A stretch of DNA of 64,000 bases, taken from NCBI GenBank assembly GCA_003864495.1, contig ML133427.1, forward strand, positions 1,631,247 to 1,695,246. The letters run 5' to 3'. Each line of letters begins with the position of its first letter. Position 1 is the first letter of the stretch. The position numbers and the translations under genes are program-made. The notes under the pieces were generated by a model. It searched no databases. It worked only from the letters and a program-made list of their open reading frames with translations, and had not been told where the DNA came from. This DNA comes from Nemopilema nomurai (taxonomy: Eukaryota; Cnidaria; Scyphozoa; Rhizostomeae; Rhizostomatidae). Below are positions 21,946 through 36,400 of the stretch, piece by piece.

Positions 21946-24617
21946 CAGCATACACTTTGGAACTCAATTTATGTGCCTCTCTCTAATGTTGCATCACACA
22001 TTTGACGACACAACCTCGAATTTTTAAAACATTGTTGTGAAGTATTAGTTAGGTGATCCTGTGTAGTTTGAGGAGAACAATAGCACGTTATAAGTGCAAA
22101 GTAAGCAATGCATACATGTGACAGGCCAAGTTCATTTGCTATACAAGGTAATAACGAAAAACACATAGACGTAATAGATCATGGTAAGAAATAGATTTTT
22201 GCTTTTGCTGTCCACTGCTAGCTAGCTGTTAAAAGGATTGTTAAGAGTAAAACAATTTTTCTTTGCTGTCCTTGGCTTTTTGTCAGAAAAGCAATTCTTT
22301 ACTATTTTTATTCACAAAAGCATCTTTTGAATACCATAAAGAAGTATCTCACTCAACAGCATTAAGGTATACTCTATTTGGCTTACTTGCCAGGGTAGGA
22401 ATGTCGATTGTCATGTCAAAGAGAGTATCACTAAATGTCAAGTCAACGTAAATGATGACAAAGTTAATAAAGATCCAGGAAGGTCAATAGCAGAATATCG
22501 CTATAACGGAAAACGAAAAAAGAATAGCTCCTAGAGTCACACACACTCGCTTTGCTTTACTTAATTCTTGTAAGGAGTGTTGAAATGTTATGGCTGATCT
22601 AAAGGAGGAAAAGCTTCACTTATTGTGTTGATCTACCAAATTTGCAAGTGATAGGACGGATGAATTTCAAACAGCAAAGTTCACGGCCTAATGAGAAGGT
22701 CCATGTAAGAATTTAAACGGGTTTCTTGGAAAGCAATCTCTCGTAGCTCTATTGGTAACCGCAATTTGAGATTGCAGTTTGAGATATTTTACATACAAAT
22801 TACTAGTAAGAAATTTCTCTCAAATTAATGATGTGACTCGAAAGTCTGTCTTGGAAATGAAATAAAACATTTTCAAACATGAAAAGTTGTTGTTCCATGC
22901 TTTGTAATATGCTCAACCAACTGATCGAATAACTCGCCATAGCTACGCGATTTGTTGAGCCAAAGTTCCGATTTATTTTCCCAATAATCGCTCGTCTCAA
23001 CACAATTCTGGCGGTTTCGTTATTCATTATTGAAAAGTGGACAATGAAGAAAGAAAGTAATTACCGATGAATGAGTATGACAACTATCAAAAGTATATGG
23101 TTACTATGTAAACGGCAAACGGCTTTTCAACTAGTTACTCTGTTTCTTATGCGAAATGTCGACACAACTTAACTTCTTTTCAAAACATATTACTTAAAAG
23201 CTGGAAAGCCTGAGAATATCTCAAGCGAAAGAAAGTAAAGCAGTGGATATGAAGTAGAAGGAAAAATAAGTAAAAATTCCAGAGAAAGGGTTAGATTTTC
23301 CCACAAGTCGTTTGTGAAATTCAACTAATAACTTGGATTGAATCAAAGAAGAATGCATTGCCCCGAGTAAGATCAAAACGACTAAGTTACAAAGAGGAAC
23401 TGTGGATTACTGGGAACTCACCTGCTTTTATTTTTGATATTAGACACCCTCTGCGCCTTATTCACTTCTTAAAGTAGCAATTCAAAGCATTTCTAATCCC
23501 AACTTTAAAGTAGCTTATGGTCTGTTAAGAATAACAAAAAATCACTGCTGAAACTTTGATTTTATAGGCAAAGAAAGGGAAATTTCTTTACGCTTTCATG
23601 TTTTCACATCTTGTAGGAGGATGAACGTGGCTCATCGCAGCCATCGAAGATTTTCTCAAAAAAATAAATTCCTTAAATAATTTCAGAACTTATTCTGAAT
23701 CATGAAATATCAGTTGCATTATTTATCAAAAGAGGATTTCTTTCACGTATACTCTTGGTATGGCCAAAGGGGCACCTTAAGCCCTGCCTACTATATCAAC
23801 CTGTTTAGTGGCTCCCACAACATCTGATTGCTAAAGCTTCTGGTTGGGTACCTCTATGATGTTTGCTAAAAAACTGTTGTCCTTCTTTTCCATTCGAAAA
23901 CGTTTGTTTATTATTAACGGATACTTTCGACATTTTTGACTGTAAGCTAATTGATAAGACTGTCCCATTGGTTCTCAACCATTCGCTTTTACTTTTGGTT
24001 AATTGCGTTGGAGGATCAGGGGTTTGGTGTAGAAGGAGACAAAACAAAGCCAATTTTCACTAATTTTGATCTCAGCTGTATCGAGCGACATTAACACGAC
24101 GTAATCCTAATTTGACTTTTTGTTTGCGCTAATGATTCCTGTACAAAACCAGGCCCCAACGGAGTCCTATCTTTGATGAACTCAATCAATTTGCTTCAAA
24201 ATTAAAGGATAATTTGAAGCCGTCTTAAGTCAGCGATGCAAGAGTATGCATTAAAATGAAATGAACCGATTTATAGTTCTCCAGCAGGTTTCCATTGTCT
24301 TGTATTCTAAACACATATTCAATAGAAAACTCAACCGCGGGATTACGGAAGATGGGAAATGCAAATACGTATGGCTGGTGGCCTTGCTTACTTGGCGTTT
24401 TCATCCACTACCTTTCATAAAATTTGCATGTTAAACAGTTCGATTGCAGTCAAGTTCACAGATCTGCGAACCTCTCGCACAAGTCAGTTGGCAATCACAC
24501 TAGTTTCCGGACAGTGTTTGAGGAAACGCTCCGCTAACCAATTACCTTATGCATTTCAAACAAGCATTGTCTGTCAGAGTCACATAAAAACAAATGCCGG
24601 TAGAGAGCCAAACGAAA
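21946..24617. other. Intergenic, no gene recognised
   Basis: AT-rich sequence on the myosin side of the tandem array. Short open frames on both strands (for example reverse strand 23027-22803 and 24053-23805) have no recognisable motifs, splice partners or conserved residues. Distal promoter elements of the myosin gene may be here, but none can be pointed to. Confidence 0.5.
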
Positions 24618-24680
24618 TATAAATGTCAATAGTCGGATGGCACATGACTTGGAGAGACGCGTCTTCTCATGATGGATCTT
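24618..24680 (+). promoter_or_regulatory. Candidate TATA box and first coding exon of the myosin XV gene
   Basis: TATAAAT at 24618-24624 is followed about 45 bases later by two adjacent ATG codons (24669 and 24672). The frame reads (M)MDL and then a perfect donor CTT|GTGAGT at 24681. The phase is 0, which fits the first recognised myosin exon at 27434 (GSQVWFDD). The junction would read MDLGSQVWF, similar to how many myosins begin a few residues before their VW. The evidence is only position, phase and signals; other short 5' exons could do the same. Confidence 0.3.
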
Positions 24681-27433
24681 GTGAGTAATTTTGCTTGACT
24701 TCTCTGGTTGTGCTGCGTTCGCTGTGTTTTGAAAGAATGCTTGTACGACTGCCATTAATGTGTTTACAATATGTTCACCAGTCTACCAACATTGATCTGA
24801 GCGGTAAAACTTTAACGTGTGTTGCAACAGTGTTGCAAAGAGATACGCCAATCTGATTTCACAGATCTGGACTGAATATAGGAACGACATAATGCATTGA
24901 CCGCATAATTAATTGTCAAAAATTATTGAATATGTTTTGGAAAATCAATGAACATCTAGAGGGTATTTTACTCAGCTGAAATCTGAGTTCAGACCAGGAA
25001 TGAAGACACACTACAAACCATAATGTGAGACTTTTACAGCGAAGCGAACTCGTGAAAATTTGACAAGGCACAAATACACATCGTAATGTCAGTGGGATAG
25101 GATTGAAATTATGACTGCTTCAATGATTGAGTATTCACTGTTTTTGAAAGAGAAAATCTTTATTCTTCTGCACCCTTTGTTGGGCAATATTATGAAAGCT
25201 AACAATGATTTCACCTGGATGCTTTGATGTATTCAAGCATGACTATGATATTTGAAAATTTCGGCAAAAATATTTACGAATTGAACCAGAGGTCTAATTA
25301 TATGCCATATATGTAACCAATGTTTACTATCGTGTTACTGGTTAATTATTTATTGTATATGCATTTTAGCACTACCAATTATAGATGGAAACAGGTTTTG
25401 TGAAGCTACCTGCATTGGTGTTAAACGTCAGAATCCTAAAAAACCACATTGGTGCACATAGCTGAGATTCACTTCACCTCAAAATCCCCACAGAGAAAAA
25501 TCGGCAACCAATATAATAGACAATCAGGATTCCATCACTCAGACAATAGCAGGCTTTGCTTGCTGCATATATACATATGACCGATGAAATTTGACAGTTA
25601 ATGGAAGGCGAAAATTATTTACTGAAATTGAAATTTTTTTTAGAGAAACTCAAGACAGTCTGGCTTTGAAATTACGCGGTCTATCAGCTGGAGCACTGTT
25701 TATCTTCTATTTTTTCTAGTTCTGATCGCTTCATCCATCTTTCCCTCTACTTAAGGCCTGTTTATGCTTTTAGAAGTCATCTGAAAAGAGAATAAAAATT
25801 TTCCTTATTTCAATACCGATGTTACTAAGCCTTCAGATGAGTATGGATCTCTAATTATGACCCTTGGAAACATTTCCTGATTTTCAATGTTGCTATATGC
25901 CGTTGAATTTTTGTATATTAAGATATGAATACACGACAAAAGGCTGACAGATCTAATCTGCTTTGTCATGGAATCGGCTAGGCTTCCCGCTCCTATTCTT
26001 GCAAGGACAATGGAGAAGGTGAAAGGACCTTAGCAACCACTTTCAAGATCATATGTGGGCGCTTCAAATCTTTTTCAAATGTGGTTTTCATTTGTTTCTA
26101 AAGCTTCAAAGATTCCTTGTTGATGATGTAAGGGAAAGATTTATCGAAGTATAGGAGCGTTTGCTTCATTATGAATAATAAGTCCTTTATCATGATTATA
26201 GTTTTGGAGCAAATGAATATCCTGCATACAGAAATGAATGGTTTGTAGTCGATGTTGACGTGAGAACATCTCTTTAGGATACGGACTCACTTTCTGGAAA
26301 TTAATTTTGAGGAATATAATGAAGACGAAAGTATGAAGGCAAGCAAAGTGCTCGATTTTATTTTAAATGTCGACGGTTTTTGAAATGGATTTTTAGAGAA
26401 CGGGGCAAGCCAATCTCTCTGGCAACCGGTATGCTTGGTTTTTTTGTTCGGAATGTCATAACTTTTGATGAAGATAGTTTCTACGAGGGGCATAGGGGCA
26501 TGGGGTTTCCATCGTCACCATACAAAGCTAGGTCCCAGGCCCTCGGTAGCTCATGTGGCGGGAAAAAGGAAGCGATAAATGTTGGAAATCACGCAAGAAG
26601 TCTGTAAAAGGGAAGCGAAGACATTGGAAACAAGAATGATCACGCGGTTTTTGGGTGGCATAAGGAGTAATTATTAATCATTGATCTTATATGAGAAGAG
26701 AATAAAAAGAGCCAGGACTCTTGAAGGTGACCTTTTGGGGTTGGACTTTTACTCCGTGTTTTCCGCAATATGTAATGATCAATTAAGATTTGATATGGGT
26801 CAATTAAGGATAAAATCAAAATTGTAAAAACGAATAGGAGTGGCTAAGAACATTCAGATAGAAATATGTTTAAATTGTCAAAATATTTTTGTTGTGAAGA
26901 AGCTTGGTGCTGGGAGCCCCCATTGGATAAGTTTCACTGCCCCCTTTTTACATATCCGCAAACATATGCAAGCAGAAATGCTTTGAAGTCTAAAGATCTT
27001 TCGTTTCGGTGCTCTATGAAGAACTAGGGTTTGCTTTGAATTATCAGGTCATCAGGTGCCTAAAATTTCAATACAAGATTCAAATTTCAATGCCTTTTTG
27101 TGTTTTATTGTTTTTTGAATCATTTACACTCATAATTTTTGACAGATTATGCTCTACGTAAATGTCTTAATTCAGGTTATAGGATCCTAAAACTATTACT
27201 GCTTATCCTCTAGCTGTGAATGTGATAAATGCCAAACCAACCTCAATTGCCTGAATTGCTAAATAGGGGTGTTGCTTTAGAAATTTATCATACATTTCTA
27301 ATTTGCACGCTGGACAATTTGGAAGTAACTTCATGTTTCTAGGATAACCGGATTTTAGGGCATTAGCAAGGAATCAAAAAATTATGTAGAACCTTTACAT
27401 GACATGCCTTATCATATCCCATTCTTTATACAG
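24681..27433. other. Upstream region or first intron of the myosin gene
   Basis: No exon was recognised on either strand. If the candidate first exon at 24669 is right, this is a 2.7-kb first intron; otherwise it is intergenic and holds the myosin promoter and an unseen first exon. Confidence 0.4.
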
Positions 27434-30400
27434 GGTAGTCAAGTTTGGTTTGACGATGGCTCAAAACTTGGCTATTTGGTCCTTGGGACCATTACTGAAA
27501 ACATTGGTACACATGTCAAAGTTCTACATGGCAACAAGGTAGCTAAAACTAAATCACCTTCTTTGTAACTTTGCTTTGGTAAGAAATCTTGTTCATTCAT
27601 TTTTCATGAATTGACTTTATTAAATGGAGCCCTGCGCATCCACGAAGAATAAGAAAACTAGTTTCTAAGTTTTAACTTAAAATGATTTTATCATAAATAT
27701 GTGGTCTTGACTTCTGTTAACTATGCAAGATATATTATCTGTCTCACAAATAAGTGCAAGTAAGACTACTGCCTTGTGTAAAGGGTTTTTTCAAAGAGAG
27801 TTTGGTCTTTTTTTACATGAACACCTTATCTTAATGCCTAATCTCCTGATCTTTCCTGATCTTTGACAGACGCACACTGTTCCCAGCAAAGCTATCAAGC
27901 CAGCTGATGAAACCACATCCAGTGGAATTGATGACATGGTCAAATTGAGGTAAAATGTCATCAAGCCATTGATAGGCAGTTTTTCTGTGTAATAAGAAAA
28001 GGCATTAGGTAGTTAGTTTGGAAAGGACATTCTGAGTGCCAAGCGTAATGCAAAGGTACACCTTTGTAAATTAAGTCTTCAAGATCATTGAAACCAAGTA
28101 TAGAGAAATGTAAGTTGCCATGCATTCTAAATCAAATACAATCATTAAATGCTTTGAAGAAGTAGTCATTTGAATTTTACTAGGCTTCCTGCCGGTATTT
28201 GTATTTGTAGCAGTAGTATTGTAGAAACGAGTTGTGTTGTGTTTCTACTGACTGTGTTGCTCAACCTTTATGGCCAATCCAAGTTGAGAAAATGTTGTCT
28301 TATCAAACGTGCAGAGAAAAAGTTGTCTTATTAAACATGCAGAGAAAACTGAGCCAGACCAAGAGAGAGAGAGATGAGGCATTGCCTGTTGTATTCTATG
28401 AATGTGACTCTGAGTGACTGACTGAACTTTACAATTATATTTGTATGGATTATTCTAAAAATAAATTTGCGGCCAACGGATGAGAGTGGATGATGAAATG
28501 GTAATGTAATGGGGGTGGAAAAGTCTAGGCTGAGGAGCGAGAAAAGATGTGTCAGCATGACATGTTGTGACAATGAAAAGTAGTCAAAGAGTCACTACAG
28601 TATTATTGCATAATTAGCTAGTTCTTGTTGATGAAACTTTTTTCAAAATAATAATGTGGCCAGTGCTCAATTTTGGATAATCAAAATCACCAATTTTGGA
28701 TAATCAAAATCATCAATTTTAGATAATCAAAATTCCCTCCAAATTTCATTGAAATGTGAGTGGTGACATTTTAGTTTTGTGTCCACTGTGACAGCTTCTA
28801 CGAAAGATCAATTGCGACGAAATGCCTGTTGCATAGCTACTCAAACAAACTTGCTAAAAATCAAGTATTTTTGACACTCATGTGAACTACACAAAAGTTG
28901 ACAAAGAAATCTGAATGATGACAATGAATCTGAAAGTCAAGTTTATGTAATCTAATTTATTAAATCCAACTTTGTTTACTATTTTAGAGACCTCCATGAA
29001 GGATCAATCCTGTGGAATCTTAAGAAGCGGTACCATGTTGGTCAGATCTATGTACGTTTTGCTGTTTGTTGTCCTACACCACGCTCTTGTTTTCAAATAT
29101 GGCATTTTTCTTCAAAATGCTTGTAAACTTTCAGTGGCGAAGAGAAACAACTGTTCTCTTGGTTTTAGCGACCATGTACGGAAGATGACATTAACCAAAA
29201 AATTTACCCACGGGAAAATGTCTTTTTCTCTCTTTTTTAAAATCAGATTTTTAGTTGACGAAATATTCATTATCATTAGCTCTATACTGTTTCTGATTAA
29301 TTATTCTTAATAATCAAGCTTTTCTTTGTAGACCTACATCGGAAGCATCATCATTTCTGTTAATCCATACAAACTTTTCAGTATTTATGGCCTAGACACC
29401 GTAAGAAAATACCAAGGACAATTCATCGGAAAATTACCACCGTGAGTTCGTTTACCTGCTTATGTTACGAAACATCGAATAACTTTTTTATTCGTCTAAT
29501 AATTAGTGGATTATGTTTTAAACCGTGGAAAAAGCGGTACTTTAAATACTTTTAGTCTGACATTTCTCCGTCTGATTATCCAAATTGTTATCAAAAAATT
29601 AGGTTTATCTTAAAATCGTTCCACTTTGCTTATTTTCATTTTATAATCTGTAGATAAAGTGTTTCCTCATTTCTCAAGACTTGAATTGAAGTTGATTACT
29701 TGCTGCTAATTACAGTAGATTATACTCTATAAGTCATCCTGAAATGATGTTCTAATAAAATTTAAATGTTGCAGGCATATTTTTGCAATTGCTGAAGCTG
29801 CTTTCTTCGAGATGGTCAAGGAGAATACAAATCAAGTCTTGGTGGTCAGGTATGCGTCTTTTAATAGCTAACATGCAAGCGAATTCTACCAGTACTGCGA
29901 TAGAAGCAACAACGAGAAGGATATTTTTTTCTCATTAGATGATGAAGACTTTTCAAAAGACTTCTTTGCGGAAAGTCAGAAAACATTTGTCATTTCGATC
30001 TTGAATCTTTATGATATTTGTTTACCTCTGTTTTTTTTAAAAAACTGATTGTTTTCTCCGAACATACTCTTTTCCAAAGGTGTGTATGTTTTTTTAACGG
30101 TGCTTCTTTCTACGATGTTGTTTAACAAAACAGAGTAGAAGGGAACGTTTTAGATAGCCCTTATGGATATTTTTCTCAACCTCAAATTTAGAAGAAAAAA
30201 ACTGTTTGGTTGCATGTTTTGAATAGATACGATTTTACTTTTCACCCGAAAATGCCTTTTTTCCAAATACATGCAATTTTGTTCTTTAACGGAAGTGGGG
30301 GATTTTTTTAGAAAGGCTGCCTAAATCCTCATTTGGGGCATTTGATCAAACCTTATAAAGACACCAAAGTTTTTATAAAGTTGTATATCCGATTTCTAAA

Positions 30401-33400
30401 TTTACATTGTACAGTGATATTGTATCAATATTATTTTCGCACGCTTGGTAGGCCTGCGATATTATCAAAAGCTTCTTATTTGTACTGAACCAGTCCAGCC
30501 TGCATGAATCAGTGCGTGAATACTCTGTCCTGAATTTCAATGCTTTTCTTAACAGTGGAGAGAGTGGATCGGGGAAAACCGAGTCGACAAAGTTGGTTAT
30601 GCAATACCTGGCGGCTGTAAACAGAGCCCAAATCACACTGGTTACCGAAAAAGTGAGGCTGGCCAACTGCAGTTTGCTATTAAGAGATACAATAGCTGAT
30701 TTGATCATTTTGCTCAGTGCTCGTGTTTTCTTGCGTTAGTGGAATTGTCATTGACAGTATTATTAAGGTGCTGCAAAAAGACCAGCTGTTGGGTTGTTTG
30801 TTCTTTGTAGACAAACAAATTCAAGCTCTTGTACAAACTAATTTAACTGGTTATTGTCAGTCCAATCTACCCTTTATTAAATGGTGTATCAATTTCTGGT
30901 TTGGTATATGTTCCTTCTTTAGACAAATTTGATTTTTATAGATCTTCAAAATGTGTTCGTTGAAAAGAATTTACTTTTTTCTTCTTACCAAATTTTCTTT
31001 CATAGTAGTTATTTACGTATTTATGTAAAGATTAATTGTAGTAAAACAGTTTACATTACTTTTAGATCCTTGAAGCTAACCCTTTGTTGGAATCCTTTGG
31101 GAATGCGAAAACACTGATGAACGACAATTCAAGTAGATTTGGAAAGTACATTGAAATATTTTTCCACAGGTACTGTTCCTATTTTTTATATACTTTGTTT
31201 CATGTTTTTCATTCGTTAGCTAATGCAATAGAAATGACTGTTATTTTGTATTGTTTTAGCAGCTACTAAACTAGCTAAGTCTCTGTTGAACTATGCAAAG
31301 TGCGAACTAGCCTCTATCTCAAGTTATTGCTTTATTGCCTTGGCAAATTTATGGACAATATTTAGAACAAGATCCTTTGCTTTACGAAGTGAAACAGCTT
31401 TTGCATTTTATAAAAGGGCTTGATTTGCGATTAGATGCCAATCGGAACAAAACCCATCCTAAAGTGTAACATTATCTTGAGCTTGGAGAGTAGGCAACCG
31501 TTGACCAGCGAAATTTAAGTTTGTCTCCCTACTATGTTGTTGCCGATAATGGAGAGCATTTGTTATTTTCTTGCAAAGTGTTTCTTATGGCAGCATTAAA
31601 CTCGCAAATCCATTTCAGTGCTTTTCAAGTACATTGACTATGTAGTCGGTTTTTTCCCCGGCAGACTTCTCTATGGAAAGAGTTTGTGAGTGTGTTGTTT
31701 TATAGTTGTCCAGTGATAGAACGAATGTTTTCAATCAGAAATTTTCTAAACGTTTCTAATAATTTATAGTTTTAACGCGTACATAGCGACGATAATTTCT
31801 ACATATCTCTCAGCATTAAAACTTCATTAGCACTCAAGGTAAATTCTTTTTCAAGGGGTGCAATATGTGGAGCAAAGGTTTCAGAATATCTGCTTGAAAA
31901 GTCAAGAATTGTTTACCAAGTATGTTTGTTGTTCAGTTGCTCTTTGTTACCAGCAGATTTTTATTTTGATGTTTCTTCAATTTTTGGAGGCCCCTTTTCT
32001 TCTATACACTTTGTTTTGAACTTTTTTCATTTTAGTTCGAGAGCGTTGCATTGTTACTGCTTTCTTCTAGCTTCCTTGTCTGTTAGGGTCTTGGCTAATT
32101 GTATCTCCGGGCAGCTTTTTTTTAAATTGCAAATTGCTGTCATTTTCTTTCTGTTTTGTTGTTTTTAAGCTGCAGACATTTTGGAGCAATTTTGCTGAAA
32201 TCTTTAATGTTTAGTACAGTTTTTTTTCAACCTAGTTTTGGTTTTTTATATTTGTTTAAGCAAGGCATTTAGAGGCTTGTTTTGGCAAAAGGATGTTTTC
32301 TGTTTGCTTTCCGAACTGTGTGCTTTCCAAACTCTTGTGCTTTCCAAACAATTCCCCTACTTCTACGATAGTAAAGAAAAGCTATTGTATATAAAGTTAT
32401 GATAATTCTACATTTTATTTACTTTTAATAACAATTGTGTTCTCTCTTTATTGCAGAATTCTGGAGATCGTAATTTCCACATATTTTACGAAATGATTGC
32501 TGGTCTTCCTCCAGAAGAGAAATCAATGTATGGACTCACAAAACCGGATGACTTTTTCTACTTGAATCAGGTTGGTGAAACTTGAATCTTTGTTAATTGT
32601 CTCCACACTTCATACAGAAAAGTGACATTGCTCTTTGGATGTGACTTCTAATGATGAATGTCGAGGATGGAAAAATCAAATAGCCTTGCAAGCATGTTAC
32701 GTAAAGGCACATTTGCATTAAGACTGCTCAGGGTAGACCTGTCAATCAAAAATATTGATTGTTGAATAATTTTCTATTAATTGAATGTTCATTGTCAACC
32801 AAACTGTCCTGAAAGTCTAGAAGTTCGTCCTGAAAGCCTTTCGTCCAAACGATTGTGTGTGACCTGCAATTAAGATGTGAGATAGGCAGGCAAAATGTCC
32901 TACTTGTAACACTTAAGTAAAGATTTTTAGTTTTAAGTCCAAGGGGAACAGGAATCCAGTCCTATTTTTTGTTAAATCCAGTCACGCGTGGCACGATGTT
33001 ACAGGATTCAATGGTAAATTTGATGTTCATCTTTCAAAGGCTACCAGGCTAGCAGGACTTTTGCCTATACTTAACTGTTGTTTTTTACTTTAAGAATAGA
33101 ATCTTTGAAGCAAATCTTTCCTACAGTCATGGCCTGGAATGCCTTAGAAAATTTCGGCACTATAGCTACTTCATATAGAAGCAAGAAATTTTACGAAATT
33201 TTACCTCTGTCCTCACTCTTAATGGTTAGTACATGCGAAAATTCTAGCTTTAGAACGCTTAACATTTGATTTCTGACCTTTGATCTTTCCAAGGGGTCAA
33301 GTTCGACGATTGCTCAGAAAGTTGATGCCAGTGATTTTCAGCACACTTTGTCAGCCATGGAAATTCTCGGAATAAGCGTAAGTGTTTGCTCGATTACACC

Positions 33401-36400
33401 ATACAACCTAGTCTGTCATGTAGCTCTGTCTGTCAATAGAAGGTGCACAAAAGCAGTGTCTAGGCGTACTTGGGTCAGTTTGTGAACAAAAAATGTTGTT
33501 TTTGAACTCATAGACTGGCTTCTTTGACTAAAATAAAGGAACCTGGCCCGATAGTTGGGTCATTTCGACCTTACTCAGTCATTACAGATAACCACTTCTT
33601 ATTGTTGACAAATACGATCGACCTAGCAACCATGATCACAACAGCAACTGATTGTTGCCAAGCACATCAAACATATAATTAAGTTGCGATCTTTTTAGAT
33701 CTTTATTTCTTCTACTATTACCAAGCTTTGACTGTGACATTGGGTCCACAAATAGATGTATTAGCAGTTTTTGTTCTAGTTCTGTCCATGAAAGCCAAAA
33801 CAAGTTAGTGTAATCTCATCAATTGAGAGGCTGGACCCTTTGAAAGTACAAACATAGATAGTAATCATGTAACAGAAAGGAGATGGTAACCACAAAACCC
33901 TTGTTTTTATCTCGTTTAGAAGGAAGAAAAGAAGGGGATTCTCGGAATCTTATCATCAATTCTTCACCTAGGGAACATATACTACGGACGAGCCCAGGTA
34001 AATGGCCGATAATCACTGTTCATAATTATTAACAATTATCCATGATCATTACTATGGAGAATTATTATTAGAAACAATGAATCGCGTCTGAATACGAAAT
34101 TTTTCAAATTTTGTTTGAAGTTTTTTGCAGAACCATAAAGGTGTTTTATCATTCTCACCTGTTAAAAATATCTGGTAGACTTTCTCTTCCTACACTCTAG
34201 CAGCAGAATAGTTTCTTCTACGAGACCTGTTTTTGTTTAAGTAAAATTGATGTGACACATGACACATGCATGGGGCTTAATTAGATTTTTGGCACACTTT
34301 TAAACGCTTCTTGATTGGAACTGTTTACCTGTATGTATGATTAATCAAACTAGCTTCTATGAGTCTGCAGCAACGTCCTGTGTACCACCCTGCATTCTCA
34401 CTTAAGACTTTACTGCTCATTTTATCTCCCCCATCAATAGCTTTTCTCAACTCATCTTCGGTTTCATTTTTGGCTCCAACCAAAGAAACAGCTCGTAATA
34501 CTCATTAAATTTGAAATAGCAAGACCCTTTCGATAGCAAGATGCTACTCACGCTGAGAACAAAATGCCTTCTACAAAAATCTCTATATTCTATTATCTGT
34601 TTCATGATCTTCAAATGCCAATTATTCAATTCGCTTTGGTGTGTCTGCTTACAGAAAAACGGCCAAGAGGCGGCAGTGATAATGAACAACAAAGAGGTTG
34701 GATTGGTAGCGAGGCTACTTGACATTGAACTGGAAGGCGTCGCTTTGGCTCTGACACACCGCGTGACGGTTCGTATTTTTTCCATCGTAGTCAGCACCCA
34801 TGTCCCTGGTGTCGCGTGCTGTGTCTCTGAGAGACACTGCTCCAATCTGTGTTACACCTCAAAATATCATCTAAACTCCTATGTTAAACAATACCGTTAG
34901 CATTGTTCGAGAAGTGTTAAGTTATTAATGGCTTTATTGTCATTGATCAAACCAAGAATTCTTTTTTCTAAAAGCCTTGAATGGCAGAAGTATGATGTTG
35001 GAGTGGGTATAGAGGTTGATTTGCTGCCTTTCCTTAGAAGTGACCCATTGATTAGTTGGAACAAGAAGCAATATTCTGCATGCTAAAGTTAATTTTAAGC
35101 TGTGAGTTGTATCCCTAAGTGGGTAAGTGGATACAGCACGGAGTATTTCTGTCAAACGTAATCACCATTTATCTGACCTGCCTCAAAGCATATAACAATT
35201 GCATCATTTTTTAGAGAAGTTGATAATTGATTGATAGATTGACTGATTGATTGTAACGACTGATTGATTGATTGATTGATTGATGTTACTAAGATTGATC
35301 GCTTGTAGGAGGCCGCGGGCGAGCGGTTCTACAGCCCGCTGAACATCGAGAGAGCCCTGGACGCTAGAGATGCCATGTCACGTGCTTTGTACTCGCGTCT
35401 CTTTGGTTGGCTTGTTGCTAGGATCAACCAAAGCATAAACCAGCCTGACAGCAAAGCGTCCACATCCATCGCCATACTTGACATCTTTGGCTTCGAGGTC
35501 ATTCCTAGTTGTTTCTTCTTCCTTAACTCATTGCCAGCTCACCCACTGTATTTCTACACCCTACTATTTGCAACCATATTTTGTCTTTGAAATATTCATC
35601 TTCTTGATTTGCCGTAACTTGCATTAATCAATACTCACTCACAAACCTATGGCTATTCAAGATATTTTGTTAAGTTATGCTATTTTCTTTCTTTCTATTA
35701 TTTCCTTTGGTACGAGAATAAAATTCTCACCAAATGCGTCTTATGTTGCTTATAAACCTGCTTAGAATATAAGACTTTATGTTAGCCTTTAGTGTTTGTT
35801 ACCTATCTGTTGATTATTTTCTCCGAATTGTTACCCCTCCTGATACCTGTTGCCAACACGTGTATTTATTAACCCTCAGCATTGTCTTCTAAATGTTTGC
35901 TATCAAAGCTTTGAAAATGATGCTTCAGTTACTTTATGTCGCCTATTCACAAAGAAGCTTCTCCTTTTTACTATAGGACTTCAAGTCAAACTCATTCGAG
36001 CAATTCTGCATCAACTTCGCCAACGAAAATCTTCAAGCATTTTTCGTTGACCATGTTTTTAAGCAGGAACAGGTTTCTATTTTTTTTACTTTTGCTATTT
36101 CACATTTATGATTTTTCTTAGACAGTTGCTGGATATAGGTAAAGCCTGCCTACGATACACTGTTTTACTGGAAATTTTACAAACCATCAAAACCTCTTTT
36201 CCTACCATACTGTCTTGATTTTGTCCAAAATGTTGTAAGATTCACATAATAAATTTGCGCCGTGAATATTGCCATTTTTTGTATTTCCGTTCAAAAACGT
36301 AATGTATTTCATTTATGCTGCTATCCATCAATTTATTTATTTGGTATTAGCACATACCACTTGACATTTGAGTTGAGCTTAAAGTATGTCATAGACAGAA

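Noticed and set aside
19599..21986. Four to five open frames of 270-445 codons over the tandem array as protein-coding genes
   Set aside because: Open frames on both strands and in several frames follow from a stop-poor 120-bp unit. No start context, splice signals or known domains favour one of them.
22803..24622. Several 60-90 codon open frames between the array and the myosin gene
   Set aside because: No motifs, splice partners or compositional support; their lengths are expected by chance.
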